Counted from the stretch's first letter, positions 52,922 to 62,331 are shown. The stretch: 64,000 bases of DNA from Bacillota bacterium (GCA_023402845.1 JAEYFP010000008.1:93488-157487), one strand, 5' to 3'. Numbers and translations: made by a program. Notes: a model not told the origin generated them from the sequence alone.

Positions 52922-53827
52922 TTATAAAATCACTTTTTTATAATCATATTCCGCCATTTTATCCAATAATTCCGTTTCCTGTTCTGCCGTTAGATTTTCC
53001 ATCGGCCTGCGCATTTTAGTGGTACTAAGAATTCCTTCCTTCTTCAAAATAACTTTATATGCCGCAATATTATTAATTTCACACATCTTTGCATTTAATA
53101 TGTTTGTTCGCCTTTGAATCTTTGTGGCAAGGTCATAATCCTTGTCCTGAATTGCTTTCCAAAGGGCAGCGTAATGTTCCCTGACACACATTGCATTTCC
53201 GGAAACGACACCCTTTCCGCCGATGGCACAGACCGCCTCAAATAAATGATCGGGTCCCACGAGCACATCAAACTTTCCGTTTTTAATCGTCATCAGCTCC
53301 TGTAATCTTGTCATATCCGGAAAGCTATATTTAACACCAATCACATTTTCACACTTCTCCGCAACCGCCTGACAGACCGCCTTATTTAAATCGTTAACCG
53401 CATTTTGCTTAATTCCATACAAATAGACCGGAAAATCTTTCGGTACACTGTTTGCAACTGATACATAATAGTCAATTAAGCCTTGATCACTGATTGCATA
53501 GAAGGACGGTGTTACAACTCCGATTCCATCCGCACCTATGCTGACAGCATGCTTTGCCAGTTCTATTGTATCTGCCAGATTCCATGCGCCTACATGAATA
53601 AATACCGGAACTTTTTTATCAGCCCTTTTCACAACTGCTTTAGCGACCTGCTTACGCTCTTCAATCGTCAGATACATCATTTCTCCTGTTGTGCCGCAGG
53701 GATACAGGCACTGCATCCCTCCATCAATACAGTAATCTGTTAACCTGTCCAGGGAAGCCGTATCAATCTGATCCTCCTCTGTTAATGGTGTCACCATTGG
53801 TATTACCACTCCGTATAGCTTTTGCAT
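52922..53827 (-). CDS. DapA/NanA-family aldolase (DHDPS superfamily)
   Basis: Class I lyase/synthase on a 2-keto acid. VIPMVTPLTEEDQIDTASLDRLTDYCIDGG, PCGTTGEMMYLTIEERKQV (substrate carboxylate loop), FPVYLYGIKQNA (Tyr), and VIGVKYSF with the Schiff-base Lys. A GPDHLF motif follows. 302 aa from MQKLYG (53827) behind TTGGAGG. Neighbours (hydroxyacid dehydrogenase, sugar kinase) argue for catabolism of a sugar acid rather than lysine synthesis. Confidence 0.88.
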   Translation of the reverse strand: MQKLYGVVIPMVTPLTEEDQIDTASLDRLTDYCIDGGMQCLYPCGTTGEMMYLTIEERKQVAKAVVKRADKKVPVFIHVGAWNLADTIELAKHAVSIGADGIGVVTPSFYAISDQGLIDYYVSVANSVPKDFPVYLYGIKQNAVNDLNKAVCQAVAEKCENVIGVKYSFPDMTRLQELMTIKNGKFDVLVGPDHLFEAVCAIGGKGVVSGNAMCVREHYAALWKAIQDKDYDLATKIQRRTNILNAKMCEINNIAAYKVILKKEGILSTTKMRRPMENLTAEQETELLDKMAEYDYKKVIL

Positions 53828-53844
53828 TTCTCTTTCCTCCAAGT

Positions 53845-54816
53845 CTATTTATTTACCCAATAGGTAGGGTTTTCATCTTTTAATACTTTAATGATATCTC
53901 TTGCTGTTGTCATGCTGACATTGTAATAGGATTCTTCTGTCTCGGCTCCTGTGTGTGGCGTTAAGACAAGGTTCTCACATTTCAATATTGCCGCATCCTT
54001 CGGAAGCGGTTCAATCTCAAATGCATCTAAGGCCGCTCCTAAAATGTGGCCGCTCTGCATCGCCTCTGCCAGTGCATCCAAATCTACAAGTGCTCCTCTG
54101 GCCGGATTAATTAAATAGGCTCCCTCTTTCATGGATGCAATTGTATCTTTATTAAACAAATGATAGGTTTCGGGTGTCGCAGGGATGTGAATGCTGACGA
54201 TATCACTGTTCTTTATAACCTCCTCCTGTGAAACCATCGTGACTCCTAATTCTTTTGCCTTTATTTCATTTGGATACAGATCGAAAGCAAGAACCTTTAC
54301 ATCAAAGCACAGCAGCTTTTCAGCAACCAATCTTGCAATCGCGCCAAATCCGAGCAGTCCTATTGTTTTTCCTTTTATTTCGTTACCCATGAAACGGGGC
54401 CATAAGCCTTTCTCCATATCTTTATGCAGCGGAATGACATGTCTTAGCAAATTCAGCATAAATGCAACGGTAAGCTCTGCAACCGCATTGGAATTCTGTC
54501 CGGGTGCATTCAGTGCCTTCACCCCATATTTCTTTGCCAGTTCTCCATCAATATTATCAACTCCCACTCCAAATTTTGCCACGGCTTTCAAATTTGGCAG
54601 TGCCTGATATTTCCTCTCATCCCGATAGTCATCCATTCCTATCAATGCCGCTACAATAGTTTCCTTGTCAGGAAACTGCTCAATTTCTTCTGTGGTGTAT
54701 GCAGGAAAAGATCTATTCGGATCAAAAATCACTTCATAACCATTCTCTTCAATCATTCTCCATGCATCTTTGCACAATGTATCATAGTGGGATGCCGAAA
54801 CTAATACTCTTTGCAT
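53845..54816 (-). CDS. D-isomer 2-hydroxyacid dehydrogenase (phosphoglycerate-dehydrogenase-like)
   Basis: NAD(P)-dependent reductase/oxidase. VAKFGVGVDNIDGELAKKYGVKALNAPGQNSNAVAELTVAFML, the Rossmann motif GKTIGLLGFGAIARLVAEKL, LINPARGALVDLDAL with the catalytic Arg, and LTPHTGAETEES with the catalytic His. 323 aa from MQRVLV (54816) behind AAGGAG. No C-terminal ACT domain, so not the regulated biosynthetic SerA. First gene of the cluster; the AraC regulator is divergent. Confidence 0.9.
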   Translation of the reverse strand: MQRVLVSASHYDTLCKDAWRMIEENGYEVIFDPNRSFPAYTTEEIEQFPDKETIVAALIGMDDYRDERKYQALPNLKAVAKFGVGVDNIDGELAKKYGVKALNAPGQNSNAVAELTVAFMLNLLRHVIPLHKDMEKGLWPRFMGNEIKGKTIGLLGFGAIARLVAEKLLCFDVKVLAFDLYPNEIKAKELGVTMVSQEEVIKNSDIVSIHIPATPETYHLFNKDTIASMKEGAYLINPARGALVDLDALAEAMQSGHILGAALDAFEIEPLPKDAAILKCENLVLTPHTGAETEESYYNVSMTTARDIIKVLKDENPTYWVNK

Positions 54817-54872
54817 AATACTCCTTCTTTCTACTACGATGTATTTGTTATCCAAAAATATACTACCATACT

Positions 54873-54955
54873 ATTTTTTGAAATGCTTACAATTTCATTT
54901 TCAAAACTTTTTTGCCTTTTTTTATCAATATAATTTCATATCAATTTTTTGAAAT
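54873..54955. promoter_or_regulatory. Direct repeats between the divergent dehydrogenase and AraC genes
   Basis: ATTTTTTGAAAT occurs at 54873-54884 and 54944-54955, 71 bp apart; AATTTCAT also occurs twice between them (54891, 54932). AraC-family activators often bind such direct repeats. The 274-bp gap is very AT-rich, so the chance background is high. Confidence 0.45.
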
Positions 54956-55090
54956 AATTATCAATATCATATTAAGCACGATTTCAACATTTATAATTCC
55001 AAATATTTTTCCTTTCATTTTGCTTTTTTTTATGCAATAATGAAGTGTCTGTTATCAACAAGATTACTACACTTATAAACAGGTGATAAA

Positions 55091-55990
55091 ATGCAAGAAA
55101 TTATTGATGAATTCTGCTGGACAAAAAACAAGCAACGCATCACAAAAGATAAGCACTTGGTTCCCGGGCTTGGTAATTTTACTCATTACACCCACACTTT
55201 TTCCACTCCCCCGGCGCCTTTACATTTTCATTCAAATATTATTGAGATCCATTGTATGGTGAAAGGGAGCCTGCATAACCAGATTGAAAAGGACGGGGTT
55301 ATTACAAATTATACGACCTTGGGAAATCAGGCGTTTATTTCCTATCCCTTCGAAATTCACGGCAATGGGAATGAACCCCTCCCGCCCCATGAGTTTTATG
55401 CTTTTCAAATAGATGTATCCAACCCACACAAATTACTGGGGTTAAATGAGGAATATAGTCTGGAATTGTACAAGAAGCTGATTACCTTGAATTACCATCA
55501 GGCAATCTTAGGTGCTACTTATTTTAATAATATCAGAAGTGCATTTAATTTTTTTGCTGATTTAAACAATAATTCGATTAAAGTGGGGGTTCAGTTTTTG
55601 ACCTGTTTTTTATTTAATCTTCAGTTTCTGACTCCTAACTTAGAAACTCATGTTACGAGTATTGATTCCTCCATTAAAGAGTCGATAGATTATTTGATGG
55701 CAAATATATCTGAAGAACTGCAAGTAAGCGATCTTGCGGCGGTTACCGGTTATTCCCTGTCAAGATATAAGGTGAAATTTAAAGAAACCATGGGAATCAC
55801 TCCGGCGGAATATATTAATTTACAGAAAATTGAAAATGCAAAAAGACAGCTGGCTGATACGAATATAAGTATTACTGATATTGCAATTAATCTTGGTTTT
55901 TCATCTGTCAGCTACTTTAGTTCCGTATTTAAAAAATATGTTTCCTCTACGCCGCAGCATTATCGGAAAAACCACAGCTCATTTTTATAA
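55091..55990 (+). CDS. AraC-family transcriptional regulator
   Basis: N-terminal cupin-like ligand domain (PLHFHSNIIEIHCMVKG, SYPFEIHGNG) and a C-terminal AraC double helix-turn-helix (SEELQVSDLAAVTGYSLSRYKVKFKETMGITPAEYINLQKIENAK, then DIAINLGFSSVSYFSSVFKKYVSSTPQHYRK). 299 aa. AGGTG precedes the ATG. Divergent from the dehydrogenase-aldolase-kinase operon, which it likely controls; the ligand is unknown. Followed by a terminator. Confidence 0.9.
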   Translation: MQEIIDEFCWTKNKQRITKDKHLVPGLGNFTHYTHTFSTPPAPLHFHSNIIEIHCMVKGSLHNQIEKDGVITNYTTLGNQAFISYPFEIHGNGNEPLPPHEFYAFQIDVSNPHKLLGLNEEYSLELYKKLITLNYHQAILGATYFNNIRSAFNFFADLNNNSIKVGVQFLTCFLFNLQFLTPNLETHVTSIDSSIKESIDYLMANISEELQVSDLAAVTGYSLSRYKVKFKETMGITPAEYINLQKIENAKRQLADTNISITDIAINLGFSSVSYFSSVFKKYVSSTPQHYRKNHSSFL

Positions 55991-56004
55991 CACAGAAATA
56001 AACC

Positions 56005-56046
56005 TAACAGACGGCCCCGCTTTTATACGGGACCGCCTGTTTTTTT
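56005..56046. terminator. Intrinsic terminator between AraC gene and coiled-coil gene
   Basis: ACAG-A-CGG...CCG-C-CTGT stem with an inner CCG/CGG, followed by TTTTTTT on the plus strand. On the minus strand the following sequence is only moderately T-rich, so it may also end the converging gene. Confidence 0.8.
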
Positions 56047-56062
56047 CAACTGGAGCACTGTG

Positions 56063-57085
56063 TTACAGCTTCGTATCGACTCCTATTCCTTTTAAGTCCT
56101 CTTGGGTCACCTGCAGCTCATCCATAATTTTCTCGAGCTCCTTTTGAATTTCCCCCTGCATACTTGTAAGGGAAAGCATCTGCTCTGTTTGTTTATCTCC
56201 TGAACGGCTGCTGCGGTCTGCTCCATGATTTTGCGCAGATCCTGCTTCGTTCTCCTTACTCTCCTCCGGCTTCAGCTGTTCGTTTTTCTCCTGTATGTCT
56301 TCCAGGCGTTCTTCAAATTCTTCCTTCTTCTCCTGGCGTTCCTTGACGGTTTCCTCTTCTTCCTGACGCTCTTCGTCCGAAAGTTCCTTTGCTTCTTTAA
56401 GCAGCATGCCAATAGCTTCTTTGGATGCGGTTTTCAAAATATCCTCCGCCGCCTTTGCGGCATCGAGAATCGGCGTGCTTTTAAGCCGTTCATTTCTGAT
56501 GGAGCCGATGATGGCACTTTCCTCCATAATGACAGCCTTTGCCTTATCTATTGTATCTCTGTACGGTTCGCCTAACTTATCATATTCAAGGGACCGTTCC
56601 TGATACTCCGTTATCCCCTGCTGATCAATCTCCTCAAGGCGTTTCCATTCATCCTCCGTAATTGTAACATTGCTTCCCGGCTCCTTAAAATCCCGTCTCT
56701 TTTCAAGCAACTCCAGATCCTTCTGCTCCTGACTGTCGGCAGTAATCCCATAAGAAGTCTTTAATTCTTCCTTCCAGCTCTCGATATCCTGAAGACCTTT
56801 TTGCGCGGACTGCATGTCCTCCTTACTGTCCTCTATTCTCCTATAGCGCTTTGCAATATCCTCATCAATCTTCCGTTCACCGGAAAATGCATCAGAAACA
56901 ACTTTTGCCGCCTGTTCTCTTGCCTCTCGCTTTTTCTTTGCGATACTGTCCTCAGGTAAATTCAGATCGCCGGCAAACAAACGCCCGCCTTTTATTTTAC
57001 CCGTCTCTTCCTGCACTTCCCCGCTGCGGTTGGCACGCTCCGAACTTCCTGCAAAAAAATGATAACCCTTTTCATTAACCTTCAT
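56063..57085 (-). CDS. Coiled-coil protein of unknown function
   Basis: 340 aa, strongly charged (Glu/Lys/Arg/Gln), predicted mostly coiled coil from about 45 onward, with very long Glu/Arg-rich helices around 230-290 (DEERQEEEETVKERQEKKEEFEERLEDIQEKNEQL). The N-terminus (MKVNEKGYHFFAGSSERANRSGE) is neither a signal peptide nor a known motif. A Ser/Asn/Gly-rich break (ENEAGSAQNHGADRSSRSGD) precedes a last helix. No enzymatic motif; I do not recognise the family. Monocistronic between the AraC gene and the EAL protein. Confidence 0.7.
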   Translation of the reverse strand: MKVNEKGYHFFAGSSERANRSGEVQEETGKIKGGRLFAGDLNLPEDSIAKKKREAREQAAKVVSDAFSGERKIDEDIAKRYRRIEDSKEDMQSAQKGLQDIESWKEELKTSYGITADSQEQKDLELLEKRRDFKEPGSNVTITEDEWKRLEEIDQQGITEYQERSLEYDKLGEPYRDTIDKAKAVIMEESAIIGSIRNERLKSTPILDAAKAAEDILKTASKEAIGMLLKEAKELSDEERQEEEETVKERQEKKEEFEERLEDIQEKNEQLKPEESKENEAGSAQNHGADRSSRSGDKQTEQMLSLTSMQGEIQKELEKIMDELQVTQEDLKGIGVDTKL

Positions 57086-57187
57086 TTCATCAGCCTCCGT
57101 CTGTGTCGTTCAACATCCTTGTCGATATCATAGTTATCGGACAAAGTACGCCGTTTCATAAGGCTAAAATTGTTTTTAAATTAATAT

Positions 57188-58948
57188 TCATACCACACAA
57201 TAGTAATTTCCGGCCACCTGCTTGCATTTTTTCTTTAAATTCGCAATTTCCATCGAAAACTGCTCCACTTCCCTGATTTTTTTCTCCTTATTGGACAGAC
57301 CTGCAATCGACAGTGTGGCAATCGGAAATTCCTCGCGAAATCCGTTCCGGTTTTTTGATATGATAAAACCTCTATTCCAATCTTCCTCGCTGTACAGGTG
57401 CTCAATCGAGCCGGAAAAGCAAGTCATAATATTTTCACACAGTACTTCTGATTCCCAGTATTCCGTGACAATGACAAAATCATCTCCGCCGATATGTCCC
57501 AGAAATTCTCCCTTTACGCAGCATTCCTCCATACAGTTCACAACGGTCTGGATCATGGCGTCTCCGTTATTAAAGCCATACGCGTCATTATAGGCTTTAA
57601 AATTATCTAAATCCAGATAAATGACGGTAAACGGAATATCCGCCTCCAGGCAGCAGCGAATCCGCTTCTCGATCGTCTTATTTCCGGGAAGCCCTGTTAA
57701 CGGGCTGGCATCCACTGCTCTGGTTACCTGTATGGAGATGGCCGTTTCAAGCAGGTCCTTTACAGTCACAACTCCCAGATATTTTTCATCCCGCGTCACA
57801 ACAACCGCATCATAAAGGTGCTCCTGCGGTCTGACAAGTGCCATTTTGGAAACAATCTCAATGGAAGTTCTGCAATCGACAGCCAGAAAATTCTTGCTCA
57901 TCAAATCCTTTGCAAACTTTTTGGAGTTCAAGTCAAACCCAAAACGTCCGCCCAGCTTTTCCAAAAGCAGCTCCCTCGTTAAGAATCCGACCACATGCTG
58001 TGCCTCGTCCAGCACGCTGATCTCCGTAATAGAAGGATTATGCTGTACAAAATCAAACAGGACAGCAATTCGCGTATCCTGTGTGGTCGTTTCCCTGCTC
58101 TTGCAAATCGTCTCCACCACTCCAAAAAAAGACGGTTCATAGTAGCTTTGATTTTTCTTCCTCAGCTTTTTGATCTCCTGTTTTTTTTCCTGTCCAATAC
58201 CAACCATCTCCTTTTGCGGCCGCTGTAAATAATAGCCCTGCCCGTACTGCACCTGAAGTCGGACCAGCTCACTGATCTCCTCCTGCGTCTCGATTCCCTC
58301 CGCAATAAGAGTAATCCCCAAGCCCTTACACAGGCGCACCATATTTTCCACCATAGTCTGTTTGACGGAATCCATGTTGATATTTCTCACAAGCTCCATA
58401 TCCAGTTTGATATACTCAGGCATTGCCGCACAAATCCTGTTTACTCCGGAATACCCTTCTCCGAAATCGTCGATCGCAATCTCAAACTGTTCCCGCCTGT
58501 AGTGGCGGATCGTATCCTTAAACATCTCCGCATCGGTAATTGCACTTCGTTCCGTAATTTCAAATATAATATCTGACGGCTTTAAATTATACTGTTTTAA
58601 ATATTTTGCTGTAATACCGCTCTTAAACTTTTCATCCTTAATACAATTCGGATCCACATTTAAAAATAATTTTGCTTCCTCCGGCTTTGTTACCGCATTT
58701 TTGAGAGACCTCCTTCTGCAAAGTGCCTCTAACTCCCATACCTTGCCCAGTTGCTCTGCTGTCTGGAATAATTCTCCAATATTTAATAAGCTGTCTTCTT
58801 TCCTGATTCTGCTGAGTGCCTCATATCCAAGAATTTCCCCGTCCTCCAGAGAAACAATTGGCTGATAAACGGAAAAAATCAGCTTTTGCTGTACAATCTC
58901 CTCAAATTCCTTCTCAATTTCCTCGGTCATTATCACTTTTGTATCCAT
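57188..58948 (-). CDS. EAL-CBS-GGDEF protein (cyclic-di-GMP phosphodiesterase)
   Basis: Residues about 15-250: EAL domain with catalytic motifs all visible (GYEALSRI, E43; FLNVDPNCI, FEITERSAI, IDDFGEGYSG, IKLDMELV, LIAEGIETQEE). About 290-415: a CBS pair (ISVLDEAQHVVGFLT, VVTRDEKYLGVVTVKDLLE). About 420-575: GGDEF-like domain with NKTIEKRI and YLDLDNFKAYND, but the active-site loop reads GGDDF. No signal or membrane segment, so cytoplasmic. The EAL side looks active; the GGDEF side may be active (GGDDF is near consensus) or a GTP-sensing domain. 586 aa. Confidence 0.9.
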   Translation of the reverse strand: MDTKVIMTEEIEKEFEEIVQQKLIFSVYQPIVSLEDGEILGYEALSRIRKEDSLLNIGELFQTAEQLGKVWELEALCRRRSLKNAVTKPEEAKLFLNVDPNCIKDEKFKSGITAKYLKQYNLKPSDIIFEITERSAITDAEMFKDTIRHYRREQFEIAIDDFGEGYSGVNRICAAMPEYIKLDMELVRNINMDSVKQTMVENMVRLCKGLGITLIAEGIETQEEISELVRLQVQYGQGYYLQRPQKEMVGIGQEKKQEIKKLRKKNQSYYEPSFFGVVETICKSRETTTQDTRIAVLFDFVQHNPSITEISVLDEAQHVVGFLTRELLLEKLGGRFGFDLNSKKFAKDLMSKNFLAVDCRTSIEIVSKMALVRPQEHLYDAVVVTRDEKYLGVVTVKDLLETAISIQVTRAVDASPLTGLPGNKTIEKRIRCCLEADIPFTVIYLDLDNFKAYNDAYGFNNGDAMIQTVVNCMEECCVKGEFLGHIGGDDFVIVTEYWESEVLCENIMTCFSGSIEHLYSEEDWNRGFIISKNRNGFREEFPIATLSIAGLSNKEKKIREVEQFSMEIANLKKKCKQVAGNYYCVV

Positions 58949-59046
58949 TAAATTACCTCATCCTGATCATATTCTCCTTCAGTCTAAAAAATGGAAGAGG
59001 AACATTCTATCAAAATGAGGTAAAGTTTCGTATAAACTATGTAAAA

Positions 59047-60072
59047 TTATTTGCTGCCATGAAATAACATCTTTTGGTCAATTTCCTCAAGGGTATGGGC
59101 ACCGCACATCTGCATCGTGTCGGCAAGCTCTCCGGCAAGCTTGCCAGTATAGGTTTCAATACCCGCCGCGCCTCCGCCGTAAGCGGCCACGACAAACGGA
59201 CGGCAAATGAGCACTGCATCCGCGCCAAGAGCCAGCGCCTTAAAGATATCCGTGCCGCAGCGAATTCCACCATCCACAAAAATTTTCATACTGCCCTTCA
59301 CTGCATCGGCAATTTCGGGCAGCACCTCGGCGGTTGAGGGACACTGATCAAGCACCCGTCCACCATGATTGGAAACGACAATCGCCGCTGCCCCGGCTTC
59401 CTTCGCTTTCAGCGCTCCTCCCACTGTCATAATGCCTTTTGCGATAAACGGGATACCGGCCTCTTGAATGACTTCCTTCAGCTGCTCCACTGTCTTGCTT
59501 CCCGCAGGCGGGATCCTGTTTTTCAAAATAGGCAGTCCCGCCGCATCAATATCCATTGCAACCGCATAAATACCCGCTTCCTTGACAAGCTTAAGCTTTT
59601 CCAGTACAAGCTCCTTATTCCACGGTTTGATGGTGGGGATCGCGTTACCGCCTGCCCGCCTGATTGCCACTGCGGCATTTTCTATGACCTCGGGATTCGT
59701 TCCGTCACCGGTAAATGCCGCAATTCCTGCCTTTGCACAGGTCTCGATCATTAAATCATTGTATGTCAAATCACTGTATTTTTCACCATAATGCAGATTC
59801 ACAGCTCCGACCGGCGCCGCAAAAAACGGATAGGCAAATGTTCTGCCAAACAGACTAAGGCTCATATCCACCGGCTTATTTTCACAGATCGTATCCATAT
59901 TTATGCGGATCCGTTTCCACGCATCATAATTTCTAATCGCCGTGTCCCCGATTCCCTTTGCACCCGGCCCCGGTATTTTATTTCCGCATGCTTTTCCGTT
60001 ACATTCCTGACATGCCCTGCAATACTTTCCGATGCAGGTGCGGGCATTTTCCAGCAGCTCCTGATATTCCAT
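59047..60072 (-). CDS. FMN-dependent alpha-hydroxyacid oxidase/dehydrogenase with a Cys-rich N-terminus
   Basis: TIM-barrel flavoenzyme oxidising an L-2-hydroxyacid (lactate or glycolate-like). FFAAPVGAVNL, AIPTIKPWN, VAMDIDAAGLP, PFIAKGIMTVGGALKAKEAGAAAIVVSNHGGRVLDQCPST (catalytic His in NHGG), IFVDGGIRCGTDIFKALALGADAVLICRP (FMN phosphate). The first 30 residues carry five Cys (13, 18, 21, 24, 29; CIGKYCRACQECNGKAC), not part of the canonical fold and suited to bind a metal or Fe-S cluster. 341 aa. GAGAGGGG precedes the ATG. Confidence 0.88.
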   Translation of the reverse strand: MEYQELLENARTCIGKYCRACQECNGKACGNKIPGPGAKGIGDTAIRNYDAWKRIRINMDTICENKPVDMSLSLFGRTFAYPFFAAPVGAVNLHYGEKYSDLTYNDLMIETCAKAGIAAFTGDGTNPEVIENAAVAIRRAGGNAIPTIKPWNKELVLEKLKLVKEAGIYAVAMDIDAAGLPILKNRIPPAGSKTVEQLKEVIQEAGIPFIAKGIMTVGGALKAKEAGAAAIVVSNHGGRVLDQCPSTAEVLPEIADAVKGSMKIFVDGGIRCGTDIFKALALGADAVLICRPFVVAAYGGGAAGIETYTGKLAGELADTMQMCGAHTLEEIDQKMLFHGSK

Positions 60073-60119
60073 TTGGGATCCCCTCTCCGTATTCGTGCTT
60101 TTTTAAACCTGTTTTATGC

Positions 60120-61550
60120 CTACTTATTTGCGTCTGAATCCGGAATGCCGTGTGTCATCGGCGGGTTCAGCACATCGGTCTGAGAACTGTCGATCAGCTC
60201 CTCTCCTTCATAGAAGGTCATGCCGCCGTCCGACATTTGATACACAGCGATTTCACTATGATCCTCAGCCAAATCATTATTAATCCATACTTTCAAATAA
60301 AAGTCAACCGTTCCATCCTGCTTAATTCTAAAGCCGCCAAGCTCCGCATGGTCATAAGTTTCACTCTCCTCTGCTGCCGTATATGCGGAAGCTGCCCTGT
60401 CCAGAAGCTCTTTCTCCGTAATCCCTGCTGCCTTCAAGCCGTCCTCGTTCGTCATAGCCCGTTTATTTACTTTATCATAATTATAGGAATAGACTTCGCC
60501 TCTGGTCGCATAGTTCGGATAGACGATGACTGTTGATACTGCCTGCAGATAATCGTCATCCGTGAAGAAATAAGACTTAACCTCGGGCCAATCCACCTCA
60601 GATTCGTCCGTGGAATACACTACATCCCAAAGCTCCGTCTGAATCCGGTCATTCAGGGAAGCAACAGACGTATCCTCATAATTAAAGCTATTAAAATAAG
60701 GAATCTCCACAATCTCAAAATATAAAGCATCACTCTCTTCATATAGATCAGAGCCATAGGAAATATAGGGAATCAGATACGGTACTCCCGCAATTTTATC
60801 GGCCGTCAGCTGATCCGCCGGTTCACTGCCGATAATCTCATACGCAAATAAGGAATTGACCGTTTGATGTGTATTCTCCCGCAATGTATAGCGAAAACTG
60901 ACTATTTCATTTAAATCCGTTCCTTCTTCTCCATTTAAAGATACCTCCATGGAAAACGTACCATCACCGTTATCGATGCAGCTTTCCGCACGCGGAGCGC
61001 TTAATCCCCGATCTCCCAAAAGCATGATATAATTTCCTGCATCATCCAAACGAACCGCTGTCAAAATGTCTTCCTCCGGATTCACATAGCTTTCCGGCAC
61101 ATCCGGCAGGTTTGCCATGCTGCCAAACATGGCAAGGCCCATCGCCTCCGCAATTTCCGCGGGTACACAAAGTCCCATCCCATCCTCCGAAACCTCAAAA
61201 CCATACTTCTCCCAGTCGGAATTAACAGCGGCAAGCGCAATCGCGCTCCACATATCCTCTGCCGCAGCATCGTCATAATATTTTTCATATTCTGCAAAAC
61301 AGATATTCAGCGAATCCATCAAGGGCACCATGTTCTGCAGATCCTCAGGAAGATTCGCCACATCCAGCTCCTTCGCATTCCCTTGCTCTGCCGCGGTTCC
61401 TGTTTCAGACTCCTTTGTTTCTTCTGCAGCTGCTTCCATGGCTGCCGTGTCCTGAACCGCCCCCTCTTTTTTTCCGCAGCCGCCAAGGATCAGTCCTGCC
61501 AAAATGCTCACAAACATTGTCACCACAAGATAACGGTTATTCTTTTTCAT
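60120..61550 (-). CDS. Secreted lipoprotein of unknown function
   Basis: Lipoprotein signal: MKKNNR, hydrophobic core, LILGGCGKKE with Cys about 25, then an Ala/Glu/Thr-rich linker. The mature part has two regions. The first (about 65-240) has repeated 'MLLGDRGLSAPRAESCIDNGDGTFSMEVSLNGEEG'-like beta structure. The second (about 250-470) has SLNDRIQTELWDVVYS..., YDHAELGGFRIKQDGTVDFYLKVWI, resembling the DUF3298/RsiV-type fold, but I cannot be sure. 476 aa. The ATG overlaps the end of the HD gene by 14 bp, with AGGAGG inside that gene. Confidence 0.6.
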   Translation of the reverse strand: MKKNNRYLVVTMFVSILAGLILGGCGKKEGAVQDTAAMEAAAEETKESETGTAAEQGNAKELDVANLPEDLQNMVPLMDSLNICFAEYEKYYDDAAAEDMWSAIALAAVNSDWEKYGFEVSEDGMGLCVPAEIAEAMGLAMFGSMANLPDVPESYVNPEEDILTAVRLDDAGNYIMLLGDRGLSAPRAESCIDNGDGTFSMEVSLNGEEGTDLNEIVSFRYTLRENTHQTVNSLFAYEIIGSEPADQLTADKIAGVPYLIPYISYGSDLYEESDALYFEIVEIPYFNSFNYEDTSVASLNDRIQTELWDVVYSTDESEVDWPEVKSYFFTDDDYLQAVSTVIVYPNYATRGEVYSYNYDKVNKRAMTNEDGLKAAGITEKELLDRAASAYTAAEESETYDHAELGGFRIKQDGTVDFYLKVWINNDLAEDHSEIAVYQMSDGGMTFYEGEELIDSSQTDVLNPPMTHGIPDSDANK

Positions 61551-62331
61551 TCACTTCCTCCTCTTCTTTATTAAGCACATAATTCTTTATCTGTTTTCTG
61601 ATTTCCGCAAACTGTTCCTGCGTTTTTTTATTTTCAGATTGAAACTCCATCATTTTTTTTAGATACCCCTGCTCCATGACGATTTTGAGGCTAAGCGGAT
61701 AAACAAGCTCATATACAAGGGAAATATGGCCCGCCAAATTGTCAACTGCGGTCCGCTTCAGGCTGCGCAGGACGGCATGCCGCTCATAAAAACTCTGCAT
61801 CACGCTTTCTGTTACCTCCGCATTAGCAAGCTCCTGCGTCGTCACATTATAAATTTCCTCTATCGGGACCTCCACATTGACCTTGATAATATCAATTTTG
61901 TCCGCATCCCTGAGTATCTCGGCAAATATGCGTTCCCGCCGTGTCAGCGTTTCAGGCAGCCGATAAATGCTGTGCACCCGGATGACTTGTTCCAACAACG
62001 CATCCGCGGACGGATCTGCAATATAGTCCCTGATTTTCCCTTCCCGGAACAAAATATCCGCACCGCAGCCTGCATGATCCACGGACTCTGCATCATTGAA
62101 CGTATGATAGTTTTTGAGCTGCTCAAATCTGCCGATATCATGCAGCATCCCCGTAAGCCAGGACAACTCTGCATCCTGCGGCAAAAGCTCCTGTGACTGT
62201 GCAATTTTCTGACACAGTTCACTGACCCGGTAGGTATGATCGATTTTCAACTTGATTTTTTCGTCGCTGTCATCATAATTTTTCACATATGCGGCAAATG
62301 CTTCACGCACATGTTTTTTATCAATCTTCAT
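61537..62331 (-). CDS. HD-domain phosphohydrolase
   Basis: Metal-dependent phosphohydrolase fold. KIDHTYRVSELCQKIA gives the first His, LSWLTGMLHDIGRFEQ the HD pair, DHAGCGADILF a further His, and ILRDADKIDIIKV the last Asp. The C-terminal 100 residues are helical, with a lysine/glutamate-rich end (KNYVLNKEEEEVNEKE). 264 aa. Substrate unknown; nucleotide or phosphoester. GGAG lies 6 nt before the ATG. Followed by, and overlapping, the lipoprotein gene. Confidence 0.85.
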   Translation of the reverse strand: MKIDKKHVREAFAAYVKNYDDSDEKIKLKIDHTYRVSELCQKIAQSQELLPQDAELSWLTGMLHDIGRFEQLKNYHTFNDAESVDHAGCGADILFREGKIRDYIADPSADALLEQVIRVHSIYRLPETLTRRERIFAEILRDADKIDIIKVNVEVPIEEIYNVTTQELANAEVTESVMQSFYERHAVLRSLKRTAVDNLAGHISLVYELVYPLSLKIVMEQGYLKKMMEFQSENKKTQEQFAEIRKQIKNYVLNKEEEEVNEKE

